Positions 23,950 to 36,223 are shown, numbered from the stretch's first letter. The stretch is 64,000 nt of DNA from Nansenia antarctica (GCA_963989245.1 CAXDII010000424.1:23501-87500); one strand, 5' to 3'. Numbers and translations are program-made. The notes: generated by a model from the letters alone, not told the origin.

Positions 23950-24807
23950 TAAGTTTTATCCTGTCTCATCTTGTCTGTTTCCTCTCCCCATCAGTCAAGA
24001 CTCTGGGATGAGAAAAGGATGACATCACTGCACCTCAGACAGAGAGCAGGAGAAAGGGAAAAGAAACAGATATCAAATCAAATTCATTATTATTTATTTT
24101 CTACTAGGGTTCTAGGGTTACATAGGCAAGTTTATTTGTATAGCACATTTTATACAACAAGGGCAATTCAAAGTGCTTTACATACAGCATTAGGATATTA
24201 AGAAAAAAATATATAGAGAGAAATTAAATATCAACATTTGTTTATCTAAGTATGTCTCTCAGAGATAAACCTCCTACAAGCATCGTACCACCATACAGGA
24301 TTACGGTCAGATTATCACGGGGAGTGGCTGCACATATGATGCAGAAGAGGTTGATTATCATTATTAAAAAATAATAGTCATAAATATGCTAATATTTGAA
24401 AATTGATATACATGATATACTGTATCATAAATACACTTTATACACATTATATACTGTATCATAAATAAAATTGTATTTGTTCCATGTTGTTCCATGAAAA
24501 TCAGTTGAGGATTACAGACATAATCAAATGTAGGCTACTGCAAGTACTTTGCTGCGATAGCTATAGCGAGACCTACTGTACAGTTTATCATTCATAACTG
24601 TCTGTACATAGACATATAATATCCTATCACTACTGCGTATGTAACTTGGGTAAAACCTGTTATAGAAATAGCTTTATACGAGGTAGATTTAAAAAATGTA
24701 AGGATACTGGGTGGTAGAACGCACTTATCTCGGAAAAGTCATGAAAGGAGGGTCCTGACATTTGATCGACTTCAAAGGTAGAATTTATTTTTACTCACTA
24801 GGTCAAA

Positions 24808-25137
24808 TGACCCCACCCATGGTTGTTCTAGTGTTAATGACCCCACCCATGGCCGTTCTAATGTTAATGACCCCACCCATGGCTGTTCTAGTGTTAATGA
24901 CCCCACCCATGGCTGTTCTAGTGTTAATGACCCCACCCATGGCTGTTCTAGTGTTAATGACCCAACCCATGGCTGTTCTAGTGTTAATGACCCCACCCAT
25001 GGCTGTTCTAGTGTTAATGACCCAACCCATGGCTGTTCTAGTGTTAATGACCCCACCCATGGCTGTTCTAGTGTTAATGACCCCACCCGTGGCTGTTCTA
25101 GTGTTAATGACCCAACCCATGGCTGTTCGGGTGTTAA
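24808..25137. repeat. 30-bp minisatellite, 11 units (unit B)
   Basis: Exact counterpart of 18151-18480, with the same variant units in the same order. Confidence 0.97.
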
Positions 25138-25169
25138 TAATCTCGTTCAAAGCTCTGAATAATTGTGTG

Positions 25170-27098
25170 ACAGTAGAGTGCAGTAGAGAGCAGTAGAGAG
25201 CAGTAGAGGGCAGTAGAGGAGAGGAGAGAGCAGTAGAGGACAGTAGAGGGCAGTAGAGAGCAGTAGAGGACAGTAGAGGGCAGTAGAGGACAGCAGAGGG
25301 CAGCAGAGGGCCGTAGAGGGCAGTAGAGTGCAGTAGAGAGCAGTAGAGTGCAGTAGAGAGCAGTAGAGAACAGCAGGGGGCAGTAGAGGGCAGTAGAGAG
25401 CAGTAGAGGGCAGTAGAGAGCAGTAGAGGGCAGTAGAGAGCAGTAGAGTGCAGTAGAGAGCAGTAGAGAGCAGTAGAGAGCAGTAGAGGACAGTAGAGGG
25501 CAGTAGAGAGCAGTAGAGGGCAGTAGAGGACAGTAGAAGCAGTAGATGGCAGTAGAGGGCAGTAGAGAGCAGTAGAGGGCAGTAGAGAGCAGTAGAGGGC
25601 AGTAGAGAGCAGTAGAGTGCAGTAGAGAGCAGTAGAGGACAGTAGAGAGCAGTAGAGAACAGCAGGTGGCAGTAGAGAGCAGTAGAGTGCAGTAGAGTGC
25701 AGTAGAGGGCAGTAGAGAGCAGTAGAGGGCAGTAGAGAGCAGTAGAGGGCAGTAGAGAGCAGTAGAGAGCAGTAGAGGAGAGAGCAGTAGAGAGCAGTAG
25801 AGGGCAGTAGAGAGCAGTAGAGGACAGTAGAGAGCAGTAGAGGGCAGTAGAGTGCAGTAGAGGGCAGTAGAGAGCAGTAGATGGCAGTAGAGAGCAGTAG
25901 AGGGCAGTAGAGGGCAGTAGAGAGCAGTAGAGAGCAGTAGAGAGCAGTAGAGGACAGTAGAGGGCAGTAGAGAGCAGTAGAGGGAAGTAGAGAGCAGTAG
26001 AGGAGAGGAGAGAGCAGTAGGGGGCAGTAGAGGAGAGGAGAGAGCAGTAGAGAGCAGTAGAGGGCAGTAGAGGACAGCAGAGGGCAGTAGAGGGCAGTAG
26101 AGGACAGCAGGGGGCAGTAGAGGGCAGTAGAGAGCAGTAGAGAGCAGTAGAGGACAGCAGGGGGCAGTAGAGAGCAGTAGGGGCAGTAGAGGACAGTAGA
26201 GGGCAGTAGAGGGCAGTAGGGGGCAGTAGAGAGCAGTAGAGAGCAGTAGAGGGCAGTAGAGAGCAGTAGAGAGCAGTAGAGAGCAGTAGAGGACAGTAGA
26301 GAGCAGTAGAGGGAAGTAGAGAGGAGTAGAGGGCAGTAGAGAGCAGTAGAGAGCAGTAGAGAGCAGTAGAGGGCAGTAGAGAGCAGTAGAGAGCAGTAGA
26401 GGGCAGTAGAGAGCAGTAGAGGGAAGTAGAGAGCAGTAGAGAGCAGTAGAGGGCAGTAGAAGGCAGTAGAGAGCAGTAGAGGGCAGTAGAGAGCAGTAGA
26501 GAGCAGTAGAGAGCAGTAGAGAGCAGTAGAGGGAAGTAGAGAGCAGTAGAGGAGAGGAGAGAGCAGTAGGGGACAGTAGGACAGTAGAGGGCAGTAGAGG
26601 AGAGGAGAGAGCAGTAGAGAGCAGTAGATGGCAGTAGAGGACAGCAGAGGGCAGTAGAGGGCAGTAGAGAGCAGTAGAGAGCAGTAGAGGACAGCAGGGG
26701 GCAGTAGAGAGCAGTAGAGAGCAGTAGAGGACAGCAGGGGGCAGTAGAGAGCAGTAGGGGGCAGTAGAGGGCAGTAGAGAGCAGTAGAGGGCAGTAGAGA
26801 GCAGTAGAGAGCAGTAGAGAGCAGTAGAGGGCAGTAGAGAGCAGTAGAGGGCAGTAGAGGGCAGTAGAGAGCAGTAGAGTACAGTAAAGTGCAGTAGAGA
26901 GCAGTAGGGGGCAGTAGAGGACAGCAGGGGGCAGTAGAAGACAGCAGGGGGCAGTAGAGAGCAGTAGAGTGCAGTAGAGGACAGCAGGGGGCAGTAGAGA
27001 GCAGTAGGGCGCAGTAGGGGGCAGTAGAGAGCAGTAGAGGACAGCAGGGGGCAGTAGAGGACAGCAGGGGGCAGTAGAGAGCAGTAGAGTGCAGTAGA
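25170..27098. repeat. Decamer satellite (unit B)
   Basis: Counterpart of 18513-20441. The order of variant decamers is preserved except for one unit gained near 25187 and one lost near 26325, so the net length is equal. Confidence 0.97.
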
Positions 27099-28685
27099 CT
27101 ATTTTATTTTATTTTTTATTTTATTTTATTTATTTTATTTTATTATTTTCATAGTCGATTAGTCACCGATTCTTTTAAGGATTAGTCGACTAATCAGATC
27201 ATAAATTACAGCTTATCGCGCAATTACTCAATCGCTCTTATTTAGCTATCATCCTCTAAATTTAGCTTGAAGTTGTTAGTTGTTGTTGTAGGCATGTGCT
27301 AACTAAAAATAAAGACAATTAAAATGATTGTTCACTCAAAAATAGATCTTTTAATGAAGCAGCATATTTATTTCTGGCATCACTTGCATGTAATGTAATG
27401 TAATAGTGCAAAACAAAGGGTATAGTGCATCTTCTCAGGCATCAATTTTATCACAGTACATCATTTTTAAAATGTAGTACTCAGCAGTTTGCACTCTCTA
27501 CTACATTTAAAAAATGTGTTAGATGCCTGAGAAGATGCACTATACCCTTTGTTTTGCACTCTCCCTCCCTCTCTCTCCCTCCCTCTCTCTCTCCCTCCCT
27601 CTCTCTCTCCCTCTCTCTCCCTCTCTCTCTTACACACACACATTTAATATCTTTATTTGCGTTCACATTTTACAATAAAATTCTTGAACACAAACAGTAT
27701 TAGTTGCACCAGCATAGGACACTCGATAATTCAAGCTTTACAATCTGTCTATGGGTACAGGTAGCAGCGTCTCCTCCATATGTGGCGGCTGCCTGACGAC
27801 TAGTCTGTGGACATTACCAAGGCTTCCAAATATAAACACTAATAATTTACATTTGTACCCAAGCTGTACAATGGCATAGAGATCCGTGGCCACTGACAGT
27901 CCTATGTTCAGGTGCGCCAGGGAAGGGTCGGCATTCTCCGGTAGTCTATAGACTCTCCCGCTGAGCAGCGCCCGCTTGAACGCGAGCCTCAATACGGTGA
28001 TAAAAAGCATTCATTGTCAAAGCGAGTTTTCCAAGCACTGGTTGCATCTTCTACATTAACGATGGCAGTTACAACGGGTGTGCGTGTGGGTAGATGTTAA
28101 TAAAAAGTTATTTAGATTTAGATGTCGAAAAACTCTCAAACAACTTTCACGAGCTGTGCGGCAACCGGCCCGCTCCACTGCTGCACACACACTAGAGTGC
28201 AGATCAGACTGACGCACTTCCAATATCACATTGTGTAAAAAAAGTCCTCCTCCCATTCTGGATGGAAGTTGTACGTTATTGGTTTCTTACTTGGTCCAGC
28301 TTCCCCACTCATTTGTATACCCTTTCTTTAGTATTATTTTATAGTAAATAGTAGAAATTGGAAGGCTAACTAGGTAATTAGTCTCGCCGGTATTTTGTAT
28401 TTTGTAGTTGGCGCTGTTGACTGCGCATGCGAGGTGAACCGTGTGTTAGGTGAAAAGATCAGATCGCAGACTGGCTTACCTGTACGTCAATCAAGTGGCA
28501 AAAGCCATAGTGAGGATGGATGATAGGCGAACGCTAGCCAGTGGCAGCTTCAGGGAAGAAAAACGAATGCTTATCGCTTATTTCAGCTCCAAAAAAACAT
28601 GCGATGACATCGATTACCAAATATGTCGGCGACGATTTTGGTAATCGACGTCGTCGCGACTAGTCAACTAATCGTGGCAGCCCTA
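27099..28685. mobile_element. hAT-like non-autonomous element, right end intact (unit B)
   Basis: Copy of 20442-22028 with a single substitution near 27253. Confidence 0.6.
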
Positions 28686-28689
28686 GTTC

Positions 28690-30235
28690 AAGTCAAGTCA
28701 GGCTACACTGAAGAAAGCGGCAAGTGTGTCAAGCAAAGCACTGGAGGCGTCCTATGCTGTTTCATTACTGGTGGTAAAAAAATAAAGAAAAAAAATCGCA
28801 GAAGATCTGATTTTGCCTGCCGCTATGATTTTGGCTAAAACTATGCTGGACAACAAAGCAGCTGACGCGCTCAAGTTGGTACCATTATCAAACAATACCG
28901 TGTCCCGTCCGATTGATCATATGTCCATAAATATTGTCGGACAAGTGGTGGATAAAATGAAGCAAGCAGGTCAGTTTGTTTTGCAATTAGATGAAATGAC
29001 CGACGTTAGTGGGGAGGCTCAGCTGCTGGCTTTTGTGCGTTATAAAGAAGAGTCAGACATAAATGAGCATATCTTGTTTTGCAAGACGCTGCCAGGAAAG
29101 ACAACTGGCGAGGATTATTGACAGCTTCTTCAAAGACAACGATCTGGAGTGGAAATCCTGCAGTCACATCTGTACCGATGGAGCGGCAGCAATGACGGGT
29201 AAGGTGCGTGGGCTGCTTGGGCGTGTGATGAAGGTGAACCCCCAAATTAAGTGGATGCACTGTATTATTCACCAGGAGGCACTCGCCAGCAAAAAGAAGA
29301 GCCCCGAGTTAAGTGCAGTTATGGACGACGCAGTTAAGGTGATTAACTTCATTCAGTCCTGGCCAATGAACCACAGACTGTTTCAAACTCTTTGTCATGG
29401 CAGCGGGTCAGAGCATGAGCAGCTACTGCTTCACACAGACGTTCGCTGGCTGTCTCGTGGCAAAACGCTGCTGCGGCTCTATGAATTGCGCAACGAGGTG
29501 TTTGCTTTCCTGACAGAAAACGACCACCCTCTTGCAGCCCTGTTTGAGGATGCAGTGTGGGTTGCGCAGCTGGCATATCTTGCTGATGTCTTCACTAAGC
29601 TGAATGAGCTCAACCTTTCACTTCAGGGCAAGTACTCACACATCCTTAACATGTATGACAAAGTGAATGGATTTATAAAGAAGGTTAAATTATGGGAGAG
29701 GAAATGTAAGGATGGAGATGTGAGCTGTTTCCCACTGCTTGATGGCCATCTCGCCACCACTGATGCTGACAGAGGTCCTGTGGTGAAAATAGTTAAAGCA
29801 CATCTGTCCAAACTTGACACTGACTTCAACCAGTACTTTCATGACATTGAAACAAAGTCAGAAAAACTGGACTGGGTGAGGAACCCATTCAGAGTGAATG
29901 ACAGGAGCAGCAGCAGCCTTCCTGCAAGCCTGCAGGAAAATCTGATGGACATGTCCTCTGATCGTGGGTTGAAGATGGCACATGCTGACAAGTCATTGAC
30001 AGAGTTTTGGTGTGATGTTGAAAAGGAATATCCAGTGCTGGGAAAGTGTGCATTGAATGAACTTTTGCCTTTTGGATCTACATATATGTGTGAAGTGACC
30101 TTCTCAGCTTTGACCCAAATCAAAACCAAGCCAAGGAACAGACTGAGTGTGGAGAGCAGCCTGGTGACTGCCTCCAGAACTGTCAAAGCTTATAAAAGAG
30201 AAGCAACCTCAAGTGTCTCATTAAAGCTCAACTGA
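28690..30235 (+). pseudogene. hAT transposase, broken (unit B)
   Basis: Identical in predicted protein to the unit A copy, with the same in-frame stop and the same frame change. It was therefore already decayed before the duplication. Confidence 0.9.
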
Positions 30236-30365
30236 TGAAAAAAAGAATTGCAACAGCTACTGGGTGAGTCACAATATTTTTCACAATGGTGTAAATATCT
30301 ATGTATTAAAGGGGAGTGGTTCAAATGATTTTCATTAATAATCAGTAGAGTTAGATAAGAAGTTT

Positions 30366-30367
<2 letters not shown>

Positions 30368-30435
<68 letters not shown>

Positions 30436-30549
30436 ATGGCTGTATTGCAAGTGCAACTGACACTTGTGATGATATTCTGGTTCAATTAGCTCTTGTCCCT
30501 GAGAGGGAATTTGTGATAATCATAATGTCTTGAATGTGTTCTCTCTCTC

Positions 30550-30601
<52 letters not shown>
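30368..30601. repeat. Two (TG)n microsatellites, unit B
   Basis: The first run (30368-30434) has the same length as in unit A. The second (30554-30601) has 24 dinucleotides instead of 26. Confidence 0.95.
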
Positions 30602-30602
<1 letters not shown>

Positions 30603-31091
30603 TAAGTTTTATCCTGTCTCATCTTGTCTGTTTCCTCTCCCCATCAGTCAAGACTCTGGGATGAGAAAAGGATGACATCACTGCACCTCAGACAGAGAGC
30701 AGGAGAAAGGGAAAAGAAACAGATATCAAATCAAATTCATTATTATTTATTTTTCTATTTTCAGTGAGTGTGTGGGCATGTAGGTGTACACTGTTTTTTT
30801 TCCTGATTGAAGTGGTAACAATTAACCATTGAGGTGGCCAGGTGGCACATGTATTGGCCAATTAGCTCATGTAGTCTAATTTTGAATGGCAATGTTTTGA
30901 AATGGCAAACATGTGACTTTATGTCAGATTGTTGTGTGCAGAAAACCGTGTTCAGTGCATTTAAAAAGTGCCATTTTGAATAGCAAAATGTGTGTAAAGC
31001 AGAAAATGTGTTTAGAGTTTTGGAGACATGAGAAGAGGTTTTGCTCTCTGTGTGTCGGTAATAAATGTTATATTTGCAAGTTAGAGTTTAA

Positions 31092-31686
31092 CTCTTTGAC
31101 TGCCAGCCATTTTCAGAGCGGAGAGCTCCACACTGCTAGACTTTTGGGGCATTTTCGCTGAACTTTGAAGACCCACCAAATATTGACTTTTCGGACTACA
31201 TAAACATTGAACATATCTACCAAAACTTTAGACTCTCTTCTTTCATCAGAAAAAGAAAGTTTGTTTCTAGCCTCTTTGAGTGTTTAGAAATCGGCCGTAG
31301 AACATAGGGTGGTTTCAGCAAAAACTCCTGATTTTGACCAATAAACAGAGAAAACGAGCTTTTTCTGCAGAACTTTTTTTATTTTTTATTTTTTTCACTT
31401 TTTCTGTATCGTCCGACTCTGAACTGTTTGAAGAGTCGCGCGATGGCCGCGCTGCTCCGCGCCGCAATGCTCCGCGCCGCGTTTGGCACATACCCTGATC
31501 CGTTTCGCCATTACTACAACCCACAGCAAGCCACTTCCTTCTCCAGGCTTTTATCGAACTACTGCCCCCATCTGGGACCGAAATACATTACACCCAAGTC
31601 TGAAATTCACTCGCTAGGTGTAGAACATGTCAATAACGCGATCCCCGCGAAAAAATAATAATAATCCCAAAGACGCCATTAATGAG
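31092..31686. mobile_element. piggyBac-like MITE between TTAA sites
   Basis: TTAA at 31088-31091 and 31687-31690 bracket ends that read CTCTTTGACTGCCA and, from the other side, CTCATTAATGGCGTC. The interior (31405-31658) is nearly the same as 54466-54700. The second copy also ends in TTAA preceded by TGGCAGTCAATGAG. Small open frames inside are shared but not recognised. Confidence 0.6.
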
Positions 31687-31776
31687 TTAATTGAATTTTT
31701 GGGGAAATAATCAACACGCATGAGTGAGGGGGTACTTCTGGCATGGCAAAACAGCTCAAGGGGTACACAAGACACT

Positions 31777-31911
31777 GCAGTAGAGGACAGCAAAGGGCAG
31801 TAGAGAGCAGTAGAGTGCAGTAGAGAGCAGTAGGGGGCAGTAGAGAGTGGTAGAGGGCAGTAGAGGGCAGTAGAGTGCAGTAGAGGGCAGTAGAGAGCAG
31901 TAGAGAGCAGT
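31777..31911. repeat. Short relic of the decamer satellite
   Basis: About 13 decamers of the same GCAGTAGAG type lie 1 kb beyond duplication unit B, still within intron 2. Confidence 0.9.
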
Positions 31912-32223
31912 TGCTATTCCTAAAATTGATTTTCTATCATATTTCTCTCTTGTCTGTTTTTATTATGTTTTATTCCCCAATTTTGTAAACTGATTCACTT
32001 ACTTTAGACAAATGTAGTAAGTCACTTTGGATAAAAGTGTTTACATGTGGCTGTCCTGTAGTCCAGGACTGGGTTAGATTGGGGAACTAGCCCTGATATA
32101 TCAACCCCACACAGCGGGAGAGAGCAGGACTGTCAGACGATGCAGGTACTGACTGACTTACACTGCACTGGCAGCATTGGTTTTACAACAGTGCAATGAC
32201 ACTCACCAATAACAAAGACTTAC

Positions 32224-33281
32224 CATCCATCTCACTGTCTTTCATCTCCACTTTTCCTCTGTCCTCTTGATTCACCGTCACTCCCTCCTCCCTCCTTTGG
32301 TCTCCTCCATCCTCTTCTTTCACCATCACACCATTCTCCTCTACATCATCTTCCTCCAGCTTCACTGCCACCATCTCTGGACCCCACTGTGGGCTTTTCA
32401 CCATCACACCATTCTCCTCTACATCCTCTTCCTCCAGCTTCACTGCCACCATCTCTGGACCCCACTGTGGGCTTTTCACCATCACACCATTCTCCTCTAC
32501 ATCCTCTTCCTCCAGCTTCACTGCCACCATCTCTGGACCCCACTGTGGGCTTTTCACCATCACACCATTCTCCTCTACATCCTCTTCCTCCAGCTTCACT
32601 GCCACCATCTCTGGACCCCACTGTGGGCTTTTCACCATCACACCATTCTCCTCTACATCCTCTTCCTCCAGCTTCACTGCCACCATCTCTGGACCCCACT
32701 GTGGGCTTTTCACCATCACACCATTCTCCTCTACATCCTCTTCCTCCAGCTTCACTGCCACCATCTCTGGACCCCACTGTGGGCTTTTCACCATCACACC
32801 ATTCTCCTCTACATCCTCTTCCTCCAGCTTCACTGCCACCATCTCTGGACCCCACTGTGGGCTTTTCACCATCACACCATTCTCCTCTACATCCTCTTCC
32901 TCCAGCTTCACTGCCACCATCTCTGGACCCCACTGTGGGCTTTTCACCATCACACCATTCTCCTCTCCATCCTCTTCCTCCAGCTTCACTGCCACCATCT
33001 CTGGACCCCACTGTGGGCTTTTCACCATCACACCATTCTCCTCTACATCCTCTTCCTCCAGCTTCACTGCCACCATCTCTGGACCCCACTGTTGGCTTTT
33101 CACCATCACACCATTCCCCTCTACATCCTCTTCCTCCAGCTTCACTGCCACCATCTCTGGACCCCACTGTGGGCTTTTCAGGGCTGGAGAACCACGGCCA
33201 GATCCAGGGGACTCGGTGCATTCTGGTTCATACATGGTTACCATGGTTACATGAGCTGAAGAGGACCTGCGGCTGGAAACA
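32224..33281 (-). CDS. C2H2 zinc-finger protein, exon 2 (11 acidic 26-aa repeats)
   Basis: The acceptor TTTCTGCCTCCAG precedes 33281, and the donor ATG-GTAAGT follows 32224. The exon is 1,058 nt. Its first base completes the codon left by exon 1, and its last base joins exon 3 to give Asp. It encodes VSSRRSSSAHVTMVTMYEPE, then eleven copies of a 26-residue repeat (core SPQWGPEMVAVKLEEEDVEE), then EEDGGDQRREEGVTVNQEDR and KVEMKDSEMD. Repeats are nearly identical at DNA level (78 bp), so this is a coding minisatellite that may vary in copy number. Acidic VKLEEE segments are common N-terminal to fish zinc-finger arrays. Their role (perhaps protein interaction) is inferred. Open frames on the plus strand are by-products of the repeat. 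Confidence 0.88.
32331..33188. repeat. 78-bp coding minisatellite, 11 units
   Basis: The unit, read on the plus strand, includes CTTCACTGCCACCATCTCTG and recurs every 78 bp from about 32353 to 33180. Only a handful of substitutions separate the units (for example GTTGGC at about 33093 and CTCCATCC at about 32965). Confidence 0.97.
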
Positions 33282-33639
33282 CTGGAGGCAGAAACAACGC
33301 AGGTCGATTAGACATGACAGACAAACAGTTCACTGAACTCCCATCTAGACTGACAGGACACGTCCTGCAAATGCAATAATAATATTACTGCATTTGCTGT
33401 AATAAAAAGGTTCTGGAAAGTAAACATTAAATGGTTCCAATTGTATTTTGTGTCCAGGAAAAATGTTAACACATAATAAACTATGAAAATAATCTTCTAG
33501 TTAGGCTCTACTTCCTGGTCAGACAGTTCTGAGGCTGTGTGGGCGTGGCCTTTGCACGCTTGACTGGCAGCTCCCTTCCAAGCCAGCTTGCTGCCTTATC
33601 ATACATGACATTCATCTGTTAGACGTGCTTATAGTTCTG

Positions 33640-34003
33640 CCCTTTAACTACCAACTGTTTAATTACCAACTGTTTAATTACCAACTGCCCTTTAATTACC
33701 AACTGTTTAATTACCTACTGCCCTTTAACTACCTACTGTTTAATTACCTACTGTTTAACTACCAACTGCTCTTTAACTACCTACTGTTTAATTACCAACT
33801 GTTTAATTACCAACTGTTTAATTACCTACTGCCCTTTAACTACCAACTGTTTAATTACCTACTGTTTAATTACCTACTGTTTAATTACCAACTGTTTAAT
33901 TACCAACTGTTTAATTACCAACTGTTTAATTACCTACTGCCCTTTAACTACCAACTGTTTAACTACCAACTGTTTAATTACCAACTGCCCTTTAATAACT
34001 GTT
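33640..34003. repeat. 15/18-bp minisatellite in intron 1
   Basis: Alternating TTTAATTACCAACTG (15 bp) and CCCTTTAACTACCAACTG (18 bp) units fill the tract. All lengths are multiples of three, which leaves a long open frame. It is not a gene. Confidence 0.95.
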
Positions 34004-34064
34004 AAGCTGCTGTTGAAATGTGTAAATACTGAGCTAATACAATTACAAATGGACTTATGCACCT

Positions 34065-35226
34065 CAGTGTTTCCTCCAGGATTTTCCCCATAATTTTTTT
34101 TATCGCGTGCACGCGTTTTATAAATAAAAAAAATCTCTTAAATAGCGGTTAAGTCATTAAAGCCGAGCAGGTGATTTTACATAGAAGGTGATCAAATACC
34201 AATATTGTTATGTACGACAGTATGTCATTGCAGCACTTAACTACGTCACATTCTGTACGTGCGTTAGAGCTGTACGACCTGTGAGTGTGTGTTGTCAGAA
34301 TGAATGGCACTTGACAATAAACGGAGCTCAGTTTGTATACCTGTGTGGATCTACATTTATTAGCACAACACAAATATAATAAATTAGATAGAACAACCCT
34401 GTTCATTAATGTTCATTAATGCTTGAGTTCATGTTCATGTTCGCACTGTTACTGTGTTGTGTGCCAATGCACCCCTGTGATTGGTGGAGGTCACGGGGGG
34501 GGGGGGCGGGTGCTGTGTGTGTTGTCTGTCTCTGTCCGTTGGGAGAGAGAGCTCGGGTGAACTAAGAAAGTTGTGTATGAGATAGTTTACAATTAAACGC
34601 ACAGATTACATGAGAGAAGCTATCTGTCATTATTTCAACCACTGTCCAAGTGGGGACGTTACAATACTTTCGTTTTAGAACGGAACGTTAGCTGCTAGCA
34701 GCGTTTAGCAGTCACCATTCAACATTGATACAAACAAACATTCAAATACTCGTGTCGTCTTGATTTTTTTTCGATTTCAATGTATGACGCATCATTTGAA
34801 AGCTTACCATCTGTAGTTTCAGACTATGTAAACAAACGAAAAATTAAATGGTTATTATTTATCTGGTATAGATACCACTTCTGCGCCGAATGTACCGCCA
34901 CCGGCACAAATCCGCACCCGACATTGTAATTACCGTAATTTCTAAACGGTTTGTGCTGAAACTGTCCCTGAAAGCTGAGATGTTGCACTTCAACCAACAT
35001 ATAGGGTATTACGGTAAAATGTGACGTGACGACATTCTCAGAGTCAGTTTACTCACAGTGATTGGCGGAGCGTTCAGGGACACATGCTTTTTTTCTGTTC
35101 TCGGGTCATAATAACTCGCTGCCTTTCTGCGCAGCCTGAATCAAAGTGGACTGTCTGAATCAATTAGTGGCGGAGGAAATTCATTCGTGGCGGCCCGCCA
35201 CCAATAAATGCATATAGAGGAAACAC
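34065..35226. mobile_element. hAT-like element in intron 1
   Basis: The ends CAGTGTTTCCTC and GAGGAAACAC(TG) are inverted repeats, and TGCACCT (7 bp) occurs at 34058-34064 and 35227-35233. The right end matches the terminus at 7690 in opposite orientation. The interior shares about 80 bp with the element at 14057. A G-run lies at 34495-34510. No transposase was seen. Confidence 0.7.
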
Positions 35227-35355
35227 TGCACCTGCAGTATGATTATAGTCATGCACCTGCAGTATGACTCTTCATATCAATTCAATGACCACCATTAGCA
35301 TACAGTACACCTGGCACCCTATGGTGAATTATTGAACAGGATACTTGTGGACAGG

Positions 35356-36212
35356 ATCCACAGCATGTGTTAGCGTTAGCAGAATGTGTTAGCGTTAGCA
35401 GCATGTGTTAGGGGTTAGCAGCACGTGTTAGCGTTAGCAGCACGTGTTAGGGGTTAGCAGCATGTGTTAGCGTTAGCAGCATGTGTTAGCGGTTAGCAGC
35501 ATGTGTTAGGGGTTAGCAGCACGCGATAGCGTTAGCAGCACGTGTTAGCGTTAGCAGCACGTGTTAGCGTTAGCAGCACATGTTAGCGTTAGCAGCACGT
35601 GTTAGCGTTAGCAGCATGTGTTAGGGTTAGCAGCACGTGTTAGTGTTAGCAGCACGTTTAGCGTTAGCAGCATGTTAGCATTAGCAGCATGTGTTAGCGT
35701 TAGCAGCATGTGTTAGGGTTAGCAGCACGTGTTAGCGTTAGCAGCACGTGTTAGCGTTAGCAGCATGTGTTAGCGTTAGCAGCATGTGTTAGCGTTAGCA
35801 GCATGTGTTAGGGTTAGCAGCACGTGTTAGCATTAGCAGCACATGTTAGCGTAAGCAGCATGTGTTAGGGGTTAGCAGCATGTGTTAGGGGTTAGCAGCA
35901 CGTGTTAGCGTTAGCAGCATGTGTTAGGGGTTAGCAGCATGTGTTAGGGTTAGCAGCATGTGTTAGGGTTAGCAGCATGTGTTAGGGTTAGCAGCATGTG
36001 TTAGGGTTAGCAGCATGTGTTAGGGTTAGCAGCATGTGTTAGGGGTTAGCAGCATGTGTTAGGGGTTAGCAGCATGTGTTAGGGGTTAGCAGCATGTGTT
36101 AGCGTTAGCAGCATGTGTTAGGGGTTAGCAGCATGTGTTAGGGGTTAGCAGCATGTGCTAGGGGTTAGCAGCATGTGTTAGCATTAGCAGCATGTGTTAG
36201 CGTTAGCAGCAT
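35356..36212. repeat. Minisatellite GTTAGCAGCATGTGTTAGGG, 18-19 bp units
   Basis: About 46 units of TTAGCAGCATGTGTTAGCG and TTAGCAGCATGTGTTAGGGG, with CACGTG variants. Many units contain the telomere-like hexamer TTAGGG. The array ends within about 10 bp of the splice donor of exon 1 of the zinc-finger gene. Confidence 0.95.
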
Positions 36213-36223
36213 GTGTGACTTAC

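Larger units (their letters stand above)
17458..24100. repeat. Tandem duplication unit A (6.64 kb)
   Basis: It matches 24115-30753 almost base for base at an offset of 6657. Differences seen by eye are: one substitution (T at about 20596, C at about 27253), one decamer gained near 25187 and one decamer lost near 26325 in unit B, and (TG)26 versus (TG)24 at 23897 and 30554. About 14 bp (CTACTAGGGTTCTA) separate the units. The whole duplication lies inside intron 2 and does not touch an exon. Confidence 0.96.
24115..30753. repeat. Tandem duplication unit B (6.64 kb)
   Basis: Second copy of 17458-24100 in the same orientation, diverging after TATTTATTTT at 30753. The near-identity means a very recent event, or two alleles placed in tandem by the assembler. 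Confidence 0.96.
17435..32223 (-). other. Intron 2 of the zinc-finger gene (14.8 kb)
   Basis: It is bounded by donor ATG-GTAAGT (reverse strand, at 32223) and acceptor TTCTTACAG (at 17435). It contains the 6.66-kb tandem duplication, a piggyBac-like MITE and a short relic of the decamer satellite. 17458-17545 is a LINE-like tail (AAGTTTATTTGTATAGCAC) that also starts the second duplication unit. 17546-18150, 30754-31087 and 31912-32223 hold no gene that I can see. Confidence 0.85.

Noticed and set aside
32267..33336. Long plus-strand open frames (315-330 codons) rich in His/Leu or Ser/Pro
   Set aside because: They run antisense to the 78-bp coding repeat of the zinc-finger exon. The unit length is divisible by three, so all frames stay open.
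33625..34005. 126-codon frame in intron 1
   Set aside because: Comes from the 15/18-bp minisatellite, whose units are multiples of three.
35900..36100. Interstitial telomere from a chromosome fusion
   Set aside because: TTAGGG occurs only as a variant within an 18-19 bp unit, not as pure hexamer tandem.
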